Part shown: piece after piece, positions 28,101 through 35,426 of the stretch | How the letters are laid out: each line of letters starts with the position of its first letter | Position numbering within the stretch: the stretch's first letter is position 1 | Assembly (NCBI GenBank): GCA_030544215.1 | Contig: JARZZO010000002.1 | Span: 58,100,650-58,164,649 of the forward strand | Reading direction: 5' to 3' | Source: Zantedeschia hybrid cultivar | Taxonomy: Eukaryota; Streptophyta; Magnoliopsida; Alismatales; Araceae | Length of the DNA: 64,000 nucleotides | Notes under the pieces: model-generated | What the model saw: the letters and a program-made list of their open reading frames with translations, nothing else | Told to the model about the DNA's origin: nothing | Database searches by the model: none | Program-made: the position numbers and the translations under genes

Positions 28101-28277
28101 CCCCAAGTAGTGGGAGGACACGGACGAGGGGGAGGAGCGCGGGATGAGCCGCCCGTTCATGAGCGAAGACGACGAGGAGCTCGAGTATGAGGAGGAGGCC
28201 GGGTACGGTTTCCGGTGACCGAAGGGGGAGCTACTCCTTCCCCGCGCCGACGAAGAAGAAGAAGACTGCCCCGCCAT
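811..28277 (-). CDS. KIN-7: KIN-7 family kinesin, 16 exons placed, 3' part beyond window
   Basis: This is an ATP-driven microtubule motor of the plant kinesin-7 family; the closest remembered relatives are the KIN-7D/E type proteins with an N-terminal organelle-targeting-like extension. Coding exons on the minus strand, in order: 27910-28277, 27728-27825, 22858-22947, 19100-19152, 18335-18400, 18143-18196, 17809-17868, 10878-10956, 9119-9186, 7808-7864, 7607-7711, 4882-4986, 4582-4689, 4351-4482, 4031-4207, 811-1038. All introns are GT-AG and phases fit, giving 616 uninterrupted codons. Residues 1-110 are Ser/Gly/Pro-rich, the motor covers about 112-430, and the neck and first coiled coil follow. 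P-loop GVTSSGKT is at 192-199, switch I SSRSH at 303-307, switch II DLAGSE at 335-340. The C-terminal stalk lies left of position 1. The family call is firm; organellar location is inference from the N-terminus only. Confidence 0.92.
1540..2450. mobile_element. candidate TIR transposon remnant
   Basis: The left end reads AATGAGGCAAAGCGAGGCAG. The right end, reverse-complemented, reads GATGAGGTGACCAAGGCGAC. They align imperfectly. Both ends are rich in CCTAGGC/GCCTTGG words often seen in old plant DNA transposons. Inside, a TATATATAA motif (about 1760) is followed by a C-rich leader-like stretch. No transposase reading frame is seen. Confidence 0.3.
1957..2015. repeat. (CT)n(TA)n microsatellite
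   Basis: Uninterrupted CT dinucleotides pass directly into TA dinucleotides; a second short CT cluster follows at about 2050. Confidence 0.9.
3465..3590. repeat. ACCGG-rich low-complexity repeat
   Basis: Repeated GGTTC/GAACCGG words in both orientations. A related stretch occurs at about 11478-11650 in intron 7, so this is an interspersed repeat type, possibly the interior of an old DNA transposon. Confidence 0.5.
4031..4207 (-). CDS. KIN-7: kinesin exon 15: coiled coil and LTKLILVSS linker
   Basis: Fifty-nine codons with a Glu/Lys-rich helix (RLEEEEEAKAAL), then RIQRLTKLILVSSKNTIPG. The latter motif is characteristic of plant organelle-type KIN-7 proteins. Acceptor AACAG and donor GTAAGC. 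Confidence 0.88.
4351..4482 (-). CDS. KIN-7: kinesin exon 14: neck and first coiled coil
   Basis: Forty-four codons beginning IIDEKSLIKKYQREISKL, with heptad-like leucines and many charged residues typical of the KIN-7 neck coiled coil. Acceptor TTTTCAG and donor GTATTC. Confidence 0.9.
4582..4689 (-). CDS. KIN-7: kinesin exon 13: end of motor core
   Basis: Thirty-six codons: LICTVTPASSNMEETHNTL, then FATRAKHVEIYASRNR. This closes the motor domain and enters the neck. Acceptor CTACAG and donor GTAAAA. Confidence 0.92.
4882..4986 (-). CDS. KIN-7: kinesin exon 12: HVPYRDSKLTRLLQ
   Basis: Thirty-five codons with HVPYRDSKLTRLLQSSLSG, the microtubule-binding helix region. The acceptor is a weak ATGAAG with no clear pyrimidine tract, yet both protein joins are exact; donor GTGAGT. 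Confidence 0.9.
5162..5274. repeat. imperfect 57-bp tandem duplication
   Basis: Two adjacent copies share TAGCTATTAGTAACAG/TGGCTATTACTAACAG and GGTTCTCC(G/A)TGT blocks. The copies lie in intron 11 and have diverged clearly. Confidence 0.6.
6223..6489. mobile_element. hAT-like MITE candidate, 267 bp
   Basis: The left terminus is TAGGGATGCAAACGG. The right terminus, reverse-complemented, is TAGGGTTGCAATGGT. Flanks ATTCACAC and TTTCACCA resemble a decayed 8-bp target duplication, as made by hAT transposases. The interior has related ACTATCTGTTAACT words twice and no reading frame. Confidence 0.55.
7607..7711 (-). CDS. KIN-7: kinesin exon 11: switch II
   Basis: Thirty-five codons starting NLIDLAGSESSKTETTG. 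DLAGSE is switch II. The exon ends at the INKSLLTLGT helix. Acceptor TTTTCAG and donor GTACGA. Confidence 0.92.
7808..7864 (-). CDS. KIN-7: kinesin exon 10: MIESSARGDDYDGV
   Basis: Nineteen codons between acceptor TATAG and donor GTATGT, encoding the variable loop between switch I and switch II that KIN-7 proteins share, ending in YSQL. Confidence 0.88.
7865..9118 (-). other. kinesin intron 9, with CT microsatellite
   Basis: This 1.25-kb intron contains an uninterrupted CT run at 8552-8574 followed by six C residues. No other recognisable element is seen. Confidence 0.6.
9119..9186 (-). CDS. KIN-7: kinesin exon 9: switch I
   Basis: Encodes EHRHVGSNNFNLLSSRSH, then TIFTL. SSRSH is the switch I nucleotide-sensing motif. 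Acceptor TTGCAG and donor GTAGGT. Confidence 0.92.
9708..9807. repeat. 50-bp tandem duplication
   Basis: Two adjacent 50-base units each begin GCCTGTTG(T/C)TGTCTCACTG and contain TGTACTGGTG; they differ at only a few positions. Confidence 0.85.
10175..10270. repeat. 48-bp tandem duplication
   Basis: Two adjacent units begin AGCATGTTCAACCTT and share TAAAGACAGTG and TGAACAGACTT, with a handful of substitutions. Confidence 0.85.
10878..10956 (-). CDS. KIN-7: kinesin exon 8: GTYVEGIKEE
   Basis: Seventy-nine bases encode GTYVEGIKEEVVLSAGHAL and the following loop to the first base of a split Glu codon. Acceptor TTGCAG and donor GTAGTT. Confidence 0.9.
12320..14472 (+). mobile_element. 5'-truncated LINE (non-LTR retrotransposon) remnant
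   Basis: The plus strand encodes, with frameshifts and stops, the middle and end of a LINE ORF2. Reverse transcriptase blocks are GRQIHEGFLVAHEC, then KLDFEKASDRVNW and RGLRQGDPLSPLLF (12373-12707). The catalytic box reads YAND instead of YADD at 12774-12785 and is preceded by an in-frame TAG. Farther on are zf-RVT-like segments (WVPKSPLKIKIFIWR near 13876) and an A-rich end (TTTCAAAAAAAA near 14460-14470). It is antisense to the kinesin and clearly dead. Confidence 0.85.
15290..16480 (+). mobile_element. second LINE remnant, C-terminal part only
   Basis: Broken plus-strand reading frames encode LINE ORF2 tail motifs: FLGKWIWDG (about 15390), GHLTLFWKERW-like (about 15560), WIKDNGKFSV (about 15820) and CWSIWQECNDIIFKGG (16261-16310). 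A 38-bp tandem duplication (15923-15998) sits inside. It is too decayed for a reverse transcriptase core to be seen. Confidence 0.7.
16503..16787. mobile_element. Tourist-like MITE candidate
   Basis: The termini AGGGTGCATTTGTTTGCAC and, reverse-complemented, AGGGTGTGTTGGTTTACAC form an inverted repeat of about 19 bp with four mismatches. This resembles PIF/Harbinger Tourist ends. TTA lies on the left and TAA on the right, so a clean direct target duplication is not shown. Confidence 0.5.
16811..16849. repeat. (CA)n microsatellite
   Basis: About 19 uninterrupted CA units just outside the Tourist-like MITE. Confidence 0.95.
16981..17045. repeat. compound C-run / GTT / TTTC microsatellite
   Basis: A run of C residues is followed within 20 bases by TTG repeats and then by TTTC repeats. 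Confidence 0.85.
17809..17868 (-). CDS. KIN-7: kinesin exon 7: VINDLLDP
   Basis: Twenty codons encode VINDLLDPTGQNLRVREDAQ. Acceptor CTAG and donor GTTTGA. A 6.85-kb intron packed with LINE remnants separates it from exon 8. Confidence 0.9.
18143..18196 (-). CDS. KIN-7: kinesin exon 6: SYLEIYNE
   Basis: Eighteen codons encode TTGREFLLRVSYLEIYNE, a strongly conserved motor strand. Acceptor GGCAG; donor is a weaker GTCTTC, accepted because the protein joins exon 7 (VINDLL) without gap or overlap. Confidence 0.88.
18335..18400 (-). CDS. KIN-7: kinesin exon 5: GDQ...PGIIPLA segment
   Basis: Encodes 22 residues beginning GDQASPGIIPLAIKDVF. The GIIPLA motif is a KIN-7 motor landmark. Acceptor CTTAG and donor GTATG; reading phase 0 at both ends. 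Confidence 0.9.
19100..19152 (-). CDS. KIN-7: kinesin exon 4: ATP-binding P-loop
   Basis: This 53-base exon encodes GTVFAYGVTSSGKTHTMH. It contains the Walker A sequence GVTSSGKT with the essential lysine and threonine. Acceptor ACAG and donor GTAAGT are canonical. Confidence 0.92.
20500..21370. repeat. degenerate interspersed GGTATTTTGGTAATTTTACC repeats
   Basis: The phrase GGGTATTTTGGTAATTTTAC or a close variant recurs about eight times (near 20515, 20655, 20710, 20835, 20930, 21045). It then gives way to a TTTTACTGATTTT-type repeat (21115-21310). Spacing is irregular, so this is a decayed array rather than a clean tandem repeat. Confidence 0.65.
22088..22129. repeat. (GT)n followed by 23 G residues
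   Basis: About ten GT units pass directly into an uninterrupted run of 23 G (22107-22129). On the kinesin transcript strand this is a C run. Confidence 0.95.
22858..22947 (-). CDS. KIN-7: kinesin exon 3: DRVFGP to GING
   Basis: Acceptor TTGCAG and donor GTATAC. It encodes DRVFGP, then VYDIAARPVVKAAMEGIN, the conserved motor stretch just before the P-loop. It lies 4.8 kb from exon 2 because the intervening intron carries a solo LTR and other repeats. Confidence 0.9.
24488..26094 (+). mobile_element. solo copia LTR with 5-bp target duplication
   Basis: It starts TGTTGG and ends CCTTATA, and is flanked on both sides by GAATG (24483-24487 and 26095-26099). Across its length it is recognisably related to the LTRs of copia A and B (for example GAATGAGTTCACTAAACTGATCC at about 24844 and the CAAAGACACCTTG stretch). 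Its end matches the end of LTR A just before A's primer site. A solo LTR of this kind arises by recombination between the two LTRs of a complete insertion. Confidence 0.85.
27162..27184. repeat. (TA)n microsatellite
   Basis: Eleven or more uninterrupted TA units in kinesin intron 2. Confidence 0.9.
27728..27825 (-). CDS. KIN-7: kinesin exon 2: motor residues 123-155
   Basis: Acceptor TTGCAG and donor GTAATG flank the exon, and both end codons are split. It encodes SEREFQRGDEIAWY, then the segment ending in NPATAYAF, which is the expected stretch between the first motor strand and the DRVFGP motif. The intron before it is only 84 bases. Confidence 0.9.
27910..28277 (-). CDS. KIN-7: kinesin exon 1: Ser-rich N-terminus and first motor strand
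   Basis: The ATG is at 28277 and the donor GTAAAC follows 27910; the last codon is split after two bases. Residues 1-110 are low-complexity, with two serine runs, several SSP/RS motifs and few acidic residues in the first 60, resembling an N-terminal targeting or disordered extension. The motor begins at the end with ISVTIRFRPM. The exon is markedly more GC-rich than the rest of the gene. It is the first in-frame ATG after a long pyrimidine-rich leader, and the opening residues match the start of plant KIN-7D-like proteins. Confidence 0.9.
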
Positions 28278-28600
28278 TGGGTGCGGACACCGCCCCGCCG
28301 ACAGATCCCTTAATTAACGTCTTCTCTCCTCTCCCTCTCTCTCTAACCAGCCGCAAGGAGAAGAAGGTGAAGGTGAAAATAGCAGAAATGGAAGAAGACG
28401 AAGAAGAAGGAGAAGAAGAAACTGGAGGCGGTAGATACGCAAGGAAGGAAAGGATCAGTCAGAGCGTCACATGCTCCCGGCAAAAAAAAGGAATTAAAGG
28501 GAAGAAAGAAAACAAAGGAGAAGTAGAAGAAGAAGAAGAATAACCAGAAGGTGGGAAGTGAGAGGTTGAAACCTGTCCCTTTTAAAAGGAACAGCCGAGA
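28278..28600 (-). promoter_or_regulatory. probable kinesin 5' leader and core promoter
   Basis: On the minus strand the 280 bases before the ATG are strongly pyrimidine-rich (TTC/CTT repeats at about 28378-28545), as in many plant 5' leaders. A TTTTAAA motif at 28581-28587 is the only TATA-like sequence nearby. The transcription start is not determined. Confidence 0.4.
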
Positions 28601-29600
28601 GCACAGTTATCTCCCCGTGTAGTAGTGGTGACTAGTTTTTGTAATATGCACATTTATGTGGAGACACGACATCCTAGTGAGAAAATAGAAATATGGGTTT
28701 GTTTATCTTATGAGAGAGGGAGAAGGAACGGAAAACGGCTGAGACACTGGACTCTCTCTCCTCTCCACCGTTTCATGGCCGAGAGCTGCAGGGAACACGG
28801 TGAGGGTGAGTGGGTGAGGTGATTTTTTCAGTATCACTTACTCCGGACGGGACGAGGGGGGGTGGGGGCGTGGTTTTTGTCGGCTTAATTTATTCGGGTG
28901 GGGGGTAGGATCGAAAAGCGGGTGAACAGAGAGTGGCGGTGGAATGCCTCAGTGTGCCTTCCGAAACGTAGGTTCGGACTCTGGCTCACCGCGCCTGGCC
29001 AATGGAAGGATGTTATCTCATCGTCTGCTCGGCGCACTGCGCCGTAACGGAGATGATTTGTCTAGCATGACAGATACAGACAGGGGCCTCCGGCGAAGGC
29101 TGCCACGCGGTGCCGTAGAGTTTAAATTTGCGGGCCGCGCCCTCCACCAACCAACCCGCACCCCCCCCCCCACCCCCCGGCTGCTGTTTTTATTAATAAA
29201 TACCCAACGATTTGATTCAGGCTCGGTGGGGACAAGATGAGCGGGAATAACCGCGGCCCTGTTATGTTATTTAAATTGGGGGGTCAGTTTGAACGAAGCC
29301 GGGTCGGGTGCGTGGCGGACGGAGTGAAGGCACGGTGCGCTTCCCACTCTTACCGTCCACCTCGGATACCAGCTCGCTGGCGTATCAAGGGCGGGAAAGG
29401 GACGGGAGTCTCCGAGAAGAGTGCACGGCCGCGGCCGCAGCCGCAGCTCAGGGTGTCAGTCAGGTCTCCTCGCGCACGCCGTGCGCCGCGAAGCGGCCCT
29501 CTAGTTTGCAGTTTACCGTGTGGTCGGTGACTCAATAACTGCGCAGCAATAATGCACATGGGAGTGTACGTCTGATGAGAGAGTGGAACTCACGTGCCCC
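28600..29600. other. GC-rich upstream region of kinesin, no gene seen
   Basis: The block is CG-rich, especially 28850-29560, with C and G homopolymer runs. Several AACGG words (about 28730, 28770 on the minus strand, 29045) match the core of plant mitosis-specific activator elements, which would fit a motor expressed in dividing cells; this is inference only. Apparent reading frames here have no recognisable product. Confidence 0.4.
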
Positions 29601-30130
29601 TAGCGGTGAGCAAACTAAATTTGAGATTTTTACATATATATGCATATATATAGTTTTCCATGGAACTTATTTATAATTATATCTCAATTTAATTTTAACA
29701 TACAAATACCTCCTTAACATCGTCAGAAAACTTCCCATTATATCTTTACACGCCCATTGCAACGTCAAATTGTGTGATTATACGCGTGAGCGATTCCTTT
29801 TTTAGTAAACTTTCTTAACAATTTGATGAAAGATGAAACGGTATAACAAGTCTTGCTAATGTTTAAATTATACTTTTAAAGGAAATGCAATTATAGTGCA
29901 CTTCTGGCCCTCTTCTTTACTACATCATTTGGAGCCTTTTGATCATTTGACAAAGAATTGTCATTAATTACACTCGTTGCCAAAAAAAAGCATGTCACAC
30001 GTAATTTTAACAAGACCTATTTGATTACATGATTATTAATAATGTGGTAAAGAAGTTGATAAAAACTATAATATAATGGCATTTTCTACTATTAAAAGTC
30101 TAAAACAATCTCAATGGTTCATATATATAT
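29600..30130. other. AT-rich intergenic sequence, nothing recognised
   Basis: The sequence is AT-rich with scattered short runs and no repeat, RNA or protein similarity I can support. Confidence 0.5.
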
Positions 30131-30326
30131 ATATTTTTATCTTAAAATTAAATTTAATATTTTTAAAATAATTTCACATAAATGCCGTAAATCGCACGGG
30201 TTTGGAGCTAGTATATGTATACATATACTAGCTCCAATACATATACTAGCTCCAAACCCGTGCAATTTACTGCATTTATGTGAAATTATTTTAAAAATAT
30301 TAAATTTAATTTTAAGATAAAAATAT
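30131..30326. mobile_element. foldback / MITE-type inverted repeat
   Basis: Left arm 30131-30220 and right arm 30237-30326 are reverse complements at 88 of 90 positions. The 16-base spacer contains a second copy of ATATACTAGCTCCA, so the centre carries a nested palindrome CTAGTATATG/CATATACTAG. Such a structure is expected of a recent foldback or MITE insertion. Clear target duplications were not found. Confidence 0.8.
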
Positions 30327-30329
30327 CAT

Positions 30330-31430
30330 ATTAATTTAAATAATTTCATCTTAATAATTTTTTTATGTTAAGCAAATAATTAAGTATAAAGATAATTTTA
30401 CATGAGAAATATTAAAGTTTTAATTTCACTTAATAAGGGCTCTAATATGAAGGCATTTAGCTCACATGAGCAATAATAGTACTAACTAGGTGAGTTTAAT
30501 GGAGAGATCTCAGGAGATAAAAAATAGTGTTGAAAAAAAAATAGTAACATGATGTAAATAACTAAGAACACAATTTTGTACGAGGACTATGATGAAACTA
30601 TAACAGCATGTAAATTAGGTAAAATACTTTTTGAGCACAATAGACAACCATGGTACTTCCACGCAATTAAGATTTTAACAACAATGTTCTTCAAAAATAG
30701 ATTGTTCACGAGGAATACTCTCGGCGAAAGTTGACGTCAAATAAACGTACGAAAGCTAAAAATGTTAATATATTATATATTATAACTAAAAAATATTATA
30801 TGTGATTATAAATATTAAATATTATATGATATGGCAATTATTAACATATAAAAATTAACATAATAAATAATAAATACAAATATGTACAACAAAAAAGTAT
30901 ACAACATACAAGTTAAATAAATTTATAAGATAAGTTAAATAAAATAGAGTAAGGCAAATATTTAATAATATTATTATTATTTTATATTTAATATTAATTT
31001 TAAATTTTGTTTCATAATAATATAAAATAATATTATGAAATAATAAAACAATAAAATAAAATTATGAAATAATAAAATAATAATATAAAATTGAATAAAT
31101 AAAAATTTGAAATAAAATAAAATAAATTTATATCATAATTATATCACTTATATTTATTTATTAATTTATAATAATTTATTAAATATTATAATTTGTATAA
31201 AGATAGTTCCTATTATGGTCTATTTCTTAAGAAGAAATAAAAGGAGATCTAAGCATGATATAAAAATAGGTTGTAGTTGTGAAATACGTTTAAACATAAA
31301 CATAAAGGGGGAGGGCTTGCAATTAGTGGTGCGGCATGCGCACGCACACACACACAAGAGAGAGAGAGAGAGAGGTCGAGACATTCGGGAAGATTCAAAT
31401 TCTTTTCTTCTCACCTCTTAGCGGACATCA
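30330..31430. other. extremely AT-rich spacer
   Basis: Between about 30750 and 31200 the sequence is almost wholly A and T, with repeated AATAATAT/AAATAAAATAA words. Such DNA can serve as a matrix attachment region or be decayed repeat. A CA/GA microsatellite lies at 31345-31374. No gene is seen. Confidence 0.6.
31345..31374. repeat. (CA)n(GA)n microsatellite
   Basis: CA units pass directly into GA units just before the gypsy D LTR remnant. Confidence 0.9.
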
Positions 31431-31849
31431 CGGTCAAAGGACAACAACCGTCCAATTATGGGAGGACCCACCATCCCCGGCATTCAGCCAGTAAGGAAGG
31501 TTGCACATTCCCAACTAATCACCTACAATCAGAGGGCCCTAATCGTGGGTGACGAGAAGCCGTTATAGAGAGACCTTCCACTCCTCTAAGGAGAAGATGA
31601 AAAAAGAGGGTCTCCCTCAAGAACAAGATACGCACACTACTACCATAAAATCGTAGCCTAAAACTTCCATTAGGAACTGACTTAGGCATCGAAGGGTATT
31701 TCCCCCACCTAGATGGGAGACCCCTGACGGCCTTTTAGTGTCGACAGGTTCCTACCCATATCGTCTCCCCATCAAGCAAAATTTCATCATGTGGAGGGAG
31801 AGTTGATCGGACAGTCCTCTATTCTACCTAATTTTCATCTGCTATACGA
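31430..31849 (+). repeat. 5' LTR remnant of gypsy D
   Basis: The non-coding sequence directly before the primer-site-like motif is taken as the end of the 5' LTR. Its left boundary is uncertain because no second LTR is present for comparison. Confidence 0.45.
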
Positions 31850-31868
31850 TTAGCGCCGTCTATGGGAA
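31850..31868 (+). promoter_or_regulatory. primer-binding-site-like sequence of gypsy D
   Basis: TTAGCGCCGTCTATGGGAA resembles the GGCGCCGTCTGTGGGAA type sequence found after the 5' LTR in many plant Tat elements. Confidence 0.6.
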
Positions 31869-31883
31869 ACAACACAAGAAGTT

Positions 31884-33700
31884 ATGGCAAGAAGTAACAA
31901 CAAGAATAGCCGACGGGTCATAGCACCCTCTTAGCAGGATGCTCCTGGAGGTGCCAACGGCCACCATAACTATCAAAGCACCTCATCAACTCCGTCACAG
32001 AATAGCAACGGCCCTCTAGGAGTGGTGGCTCAAGAGTTTGACACACATTACTCTGGTGTAGGAACGTATGCCTACCCCCCAGGCAGGCGTCCCCTATGAT
32101 ACGGTTCAACCATCTCGACAAGCCGTCCTGAAGGGCGGCGCGGAGTCCAAAGTGTCGGCGGGTGCTTCACCATCCTAGATGAGGAGATCTATCACAATGG
32201 CCATGTCTTGTCGCCTCCAGCGGGTTGGGTCAAATCACTCTTCCTAGGAGGAAAGGTGGCGACAGGAGGAACATCCAACAATCTGGTGAACCAACCCCCA
32301 CTCTTATAGAGTGGACCCCGCAATAGAGTGCCATCTACGCGATCTAGAAAGTCAACTTGATGAATAGGAATGGGAGCATGAGAGGTAAAAGAGTTGCCTC
32401 GAGAACCTCCTCAAGGAGAGACGCTCCTCTTCCCCTTCGAAGAAGACGAGGATCTCCCTCCCTTCGCACAGGAGATCCTTGATGTCCCCGTGCCAAAGAA
32501 GTTGCTTATCAATGACCTCAACACATACGATTGCAAGGTGATCCTAAGACCCACTACAATAATTTTTAGTATCGCATGAGGCTACATCAACTCCCGAATG
32601 CCATTCGATGTTGTGCCTTTGGTACCACCCTCGTGGAGACAGTGCATGTGTGGTTTTCTTTCCTAGCTCTTGGATATGTCCATTCCTTCCGGCAATTCAA
32701 AAGGTTATTCAGAGGCCACTACGCGGATGCCCATCGCAAGAGATTGTCCACCAGCCTAGTGGCAATCAAGTAGCGGCGCGGAGAGTCCCTCAGGGACTAC
32801 ATCTCTCGCTTTCATGTGGAACCTCTATGCGTACCCAAGCTAGAGGTGTCCTCTGCCGTCACAGTGATCACCCAAGGCACCCGAGATGACACATTATGGC
32901 TTCCAAGCTCTAAAGGCCTTCAACGAACTCATCACCCGGGCACATCAGCATGCTAATTGTAAAGAGGTGGTAACCACCTATCACTCCCAAGGGGATAAGA
33001 ATGACTGTTAGTGGACCAACGAGCGGCTTCCTCTCCCCGACAAGAAGAAGAATTGGTGCAACTAGGGAGAGCCCAAAGCTCCTGGAACTTACGAGCTCTA
33101 CACTCTGCCTGACTACCCTAATCTTCTAGATCCTCCTGGATATTGAGGACAAAGAGTACGCTGATTAGTTATAGAAGATGAAGACCGACCCGAGGCGTTG
33201 GGACAAGAAAAAGTATTGCCACTTCCACAAAGACCATGGCCATACTACGAAGGAACCAACTTCAAGACGAGATTGAATCCCTCATCTGACGAGGATATCT
33301 AAGGAAATATGTTGCCAAGCAGGGACAAGATCCGTAAGCTCCTCGGATCGAGATCCGCCCCAATGGGGTAGAGATTCACATGATCTCGGGGGGACTGGCA
33401 TTTGGAGGCAACAACCACTAGAGCAAGAAGCACTACACCCATCAGGTCAACCATGTACTCCTCAACTCCCCTACTCCCGAGAAACCAAATGTAAAGTATC
33501 ATATGAAGCATCCTATTGTGTTCTCGAACGAGGACTTGGAAGGAGTGACTGTCCCTCACGACGATGCACTCATCGTCTCAGTAACGGTCAATAAATGTAA
33601 GGTTCAGTTGATCCTAGTGGATAATTAAGGAAGTGGCCCCAACATTATTAGTTATGATTATTTTCTATGAATGGGTGTAGATGTGCCTTCTCCCATACCT
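31884..33700 (+). pseudogene. gypsy D gag and protease remnant
   Basis: Translation from the ATG at 31884 gives MARSNNKNSRR, soon stopped by TAG. Gag fragments continue in shifting frames. A zinc-knuckle-like motif KYCHFHKDHGHTTKE lies at about 33211-33255. A protease-like segment with VDN in place of the usual D-T/S-G context follows near 33610. Many stops make it non-functional. Confidence 0.7.
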
Positions 33701-34279
33701 ATGCGAACACCATTAAATAGGTTCTTGGGAAATGCCCTCCTGCCTACCAAGGTAGTCACCCTATTGATAACCCTCGGGACGACTCCTTGGGACATAACCC
33801 TTGTGGCCGAGTTCGTGGTCATTCGAGAGACAAGCACTTACAATGCCATCATAGGAAGAAGCATCATTGGAAGGATCGTGGGGTCCCCTCCTTGCATCAC
33901 CAAAGATGAAGTTCGCCACTCCCTGTAGAGTCGGAGAACTCAAGGGGAACCAGTAGGAGGCCCGTCATCACTACCTTATAGCTTCCAAAGGACGAGATAA
34001 GCAAGAGGATGTACCAGAACTTCCCTAAGAGCCGGGGAAAAGCCTAGATTGGCAAGCCTGACAAAAGATCTCTTAAGTATTCAGTTAGGAGAGGATCCCA
34101 ATAGAGTCGTTCGAGTGAGATCCTCTCTTCTACCAACCTAGGTAGAGGAGTATCGAGTCTTCCTGTCCTGCTACCAAGATATTTTTGCCTGGTCCTATTA
34201 AGACCTCCCGCATCTCTCTAGAGGTTGCTATCCACCACGTCAACCTTCGACTCAAGATCAAGCCCATTCAGCAATGAAA

Positions 34280-35400
34280 GTGGAGGTGCACACCCAACTA
34301 GCAAGCAAGTGTTCGAGAGCAAGTCACCAAAGGGGTAAAAACCAGCCTGTTAAGAGTCATCCAGTATCCCTAGTGGCTGGCCAATGCAGTCCCAATCTCG
34401 AAAGCCAACGGAAAATGGCGCATGTGTGTCAACTTCATTGACCTTAACAAACGACACCAAAGGATTGCTACCCACTACTGAACATCAATCAACTAATTGA
34501 CTCAACCTCGGGAAATCAGCTATTGAGCTTCCTGGACGCATACTCTGGGTATCACTAGATTCGCATAAACCTGACCAATGAAGAAAAAACATCCTTCATT
34601 ACTGACTTCGATATATTCTACTACACCAAGATGTCGTTTGGCCTCAAGAATGCCGAAGCAACCTACCAGTGCCTAGTCAACTCCATGTTCTGGAATCAAC
34701 TCATAAGAAACATGAAGGCATATATCGACGACATGATGGTAAATAGCCCAAAGGCTATAGATCACCTAACCGACCTAGCAGAAACTCTCAACACCCTTCG
34801 GAGATATCACATGAAACTTACTCCCTTCAAGTGTGCTTTCCGAGTTAAGTTGGGAAAGTTCTGGGCTTCCTGGTTACACATCGAGGTATCAAGTCAAACT
34901 TAAAAAAATACCAGGCCATCCAAGACATGCACCATCCCGATAAGATCCAAGACGTGCAATGTCTTATAAGGTAGATAGCAGCCCTCAGTCGGTTCTTATG
35001 TCAAGCCGCAAAGCGTTACCTGCCTTTCTTCAAGATCCTACGAGGAATCCACATGCAGACATGAAACAAAGGCAAAATAGATCGAATGTAGGAGTGGGAG
35101 GAAGCTTTCCTGGAGCTTAAACGCTACCTTGCATCACCACTAGTCTTGTCCAAGCCTAGCGCCAAGGAACAACTCTTCTTGTACCTCTCGGTCACTCCCC
35201 AATCGCTAAGCTCGGCGCTAGTGAAGGATAATGGAATCCAATGACTAGTATACTACACCAGCAAAGTCCTTTAAGGGCTCGAACTACGATATCTAACTAC
35301 TAAAAAGTTCGTCCTTACGCTGGCACATTTGATCCACTGTCTACGCCCCTACTTGCAAGCTCACTCCATAATTGTCTTCACCAGCTAGCCAGTAGGCCGG
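34280..35400 (+). pseudogene. gypsy D reverse transcriptase and RNase H remnant
   Basis: Recognisable blocks are WLANAV, GKWRMCVNF and DLN (34376-34450), MSFGLKNAEATYQ (34631) and the catalytic YIDD at 34721-34732. The first RNase H follows (LFLYLSV near 35170, YYTSK near 35250). Stops and frame changes interrupt it throughout; one uninterrupted stretch covers 34631-34900. Confidence 0.8.
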
Positions 35401-35426
35401 ATCCTCCAAAATCCTAAGGCCTTAGG

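Noticed and set aside
28187..28543. Plus-strand acidic, Lys/Glu-rich reading frame
   Set aside because: It is the antisense of the kinesin exon 1 and its pyrimidine-rich leader; its composition comes from GAA repeats.
29237..29560. Overlapping reading frames on both strands in GC-rich DNA
   Set aside because: Stop codons are rare in GC-rich sequence; the predicted proteins are Arg/Pro-rich without any motif.
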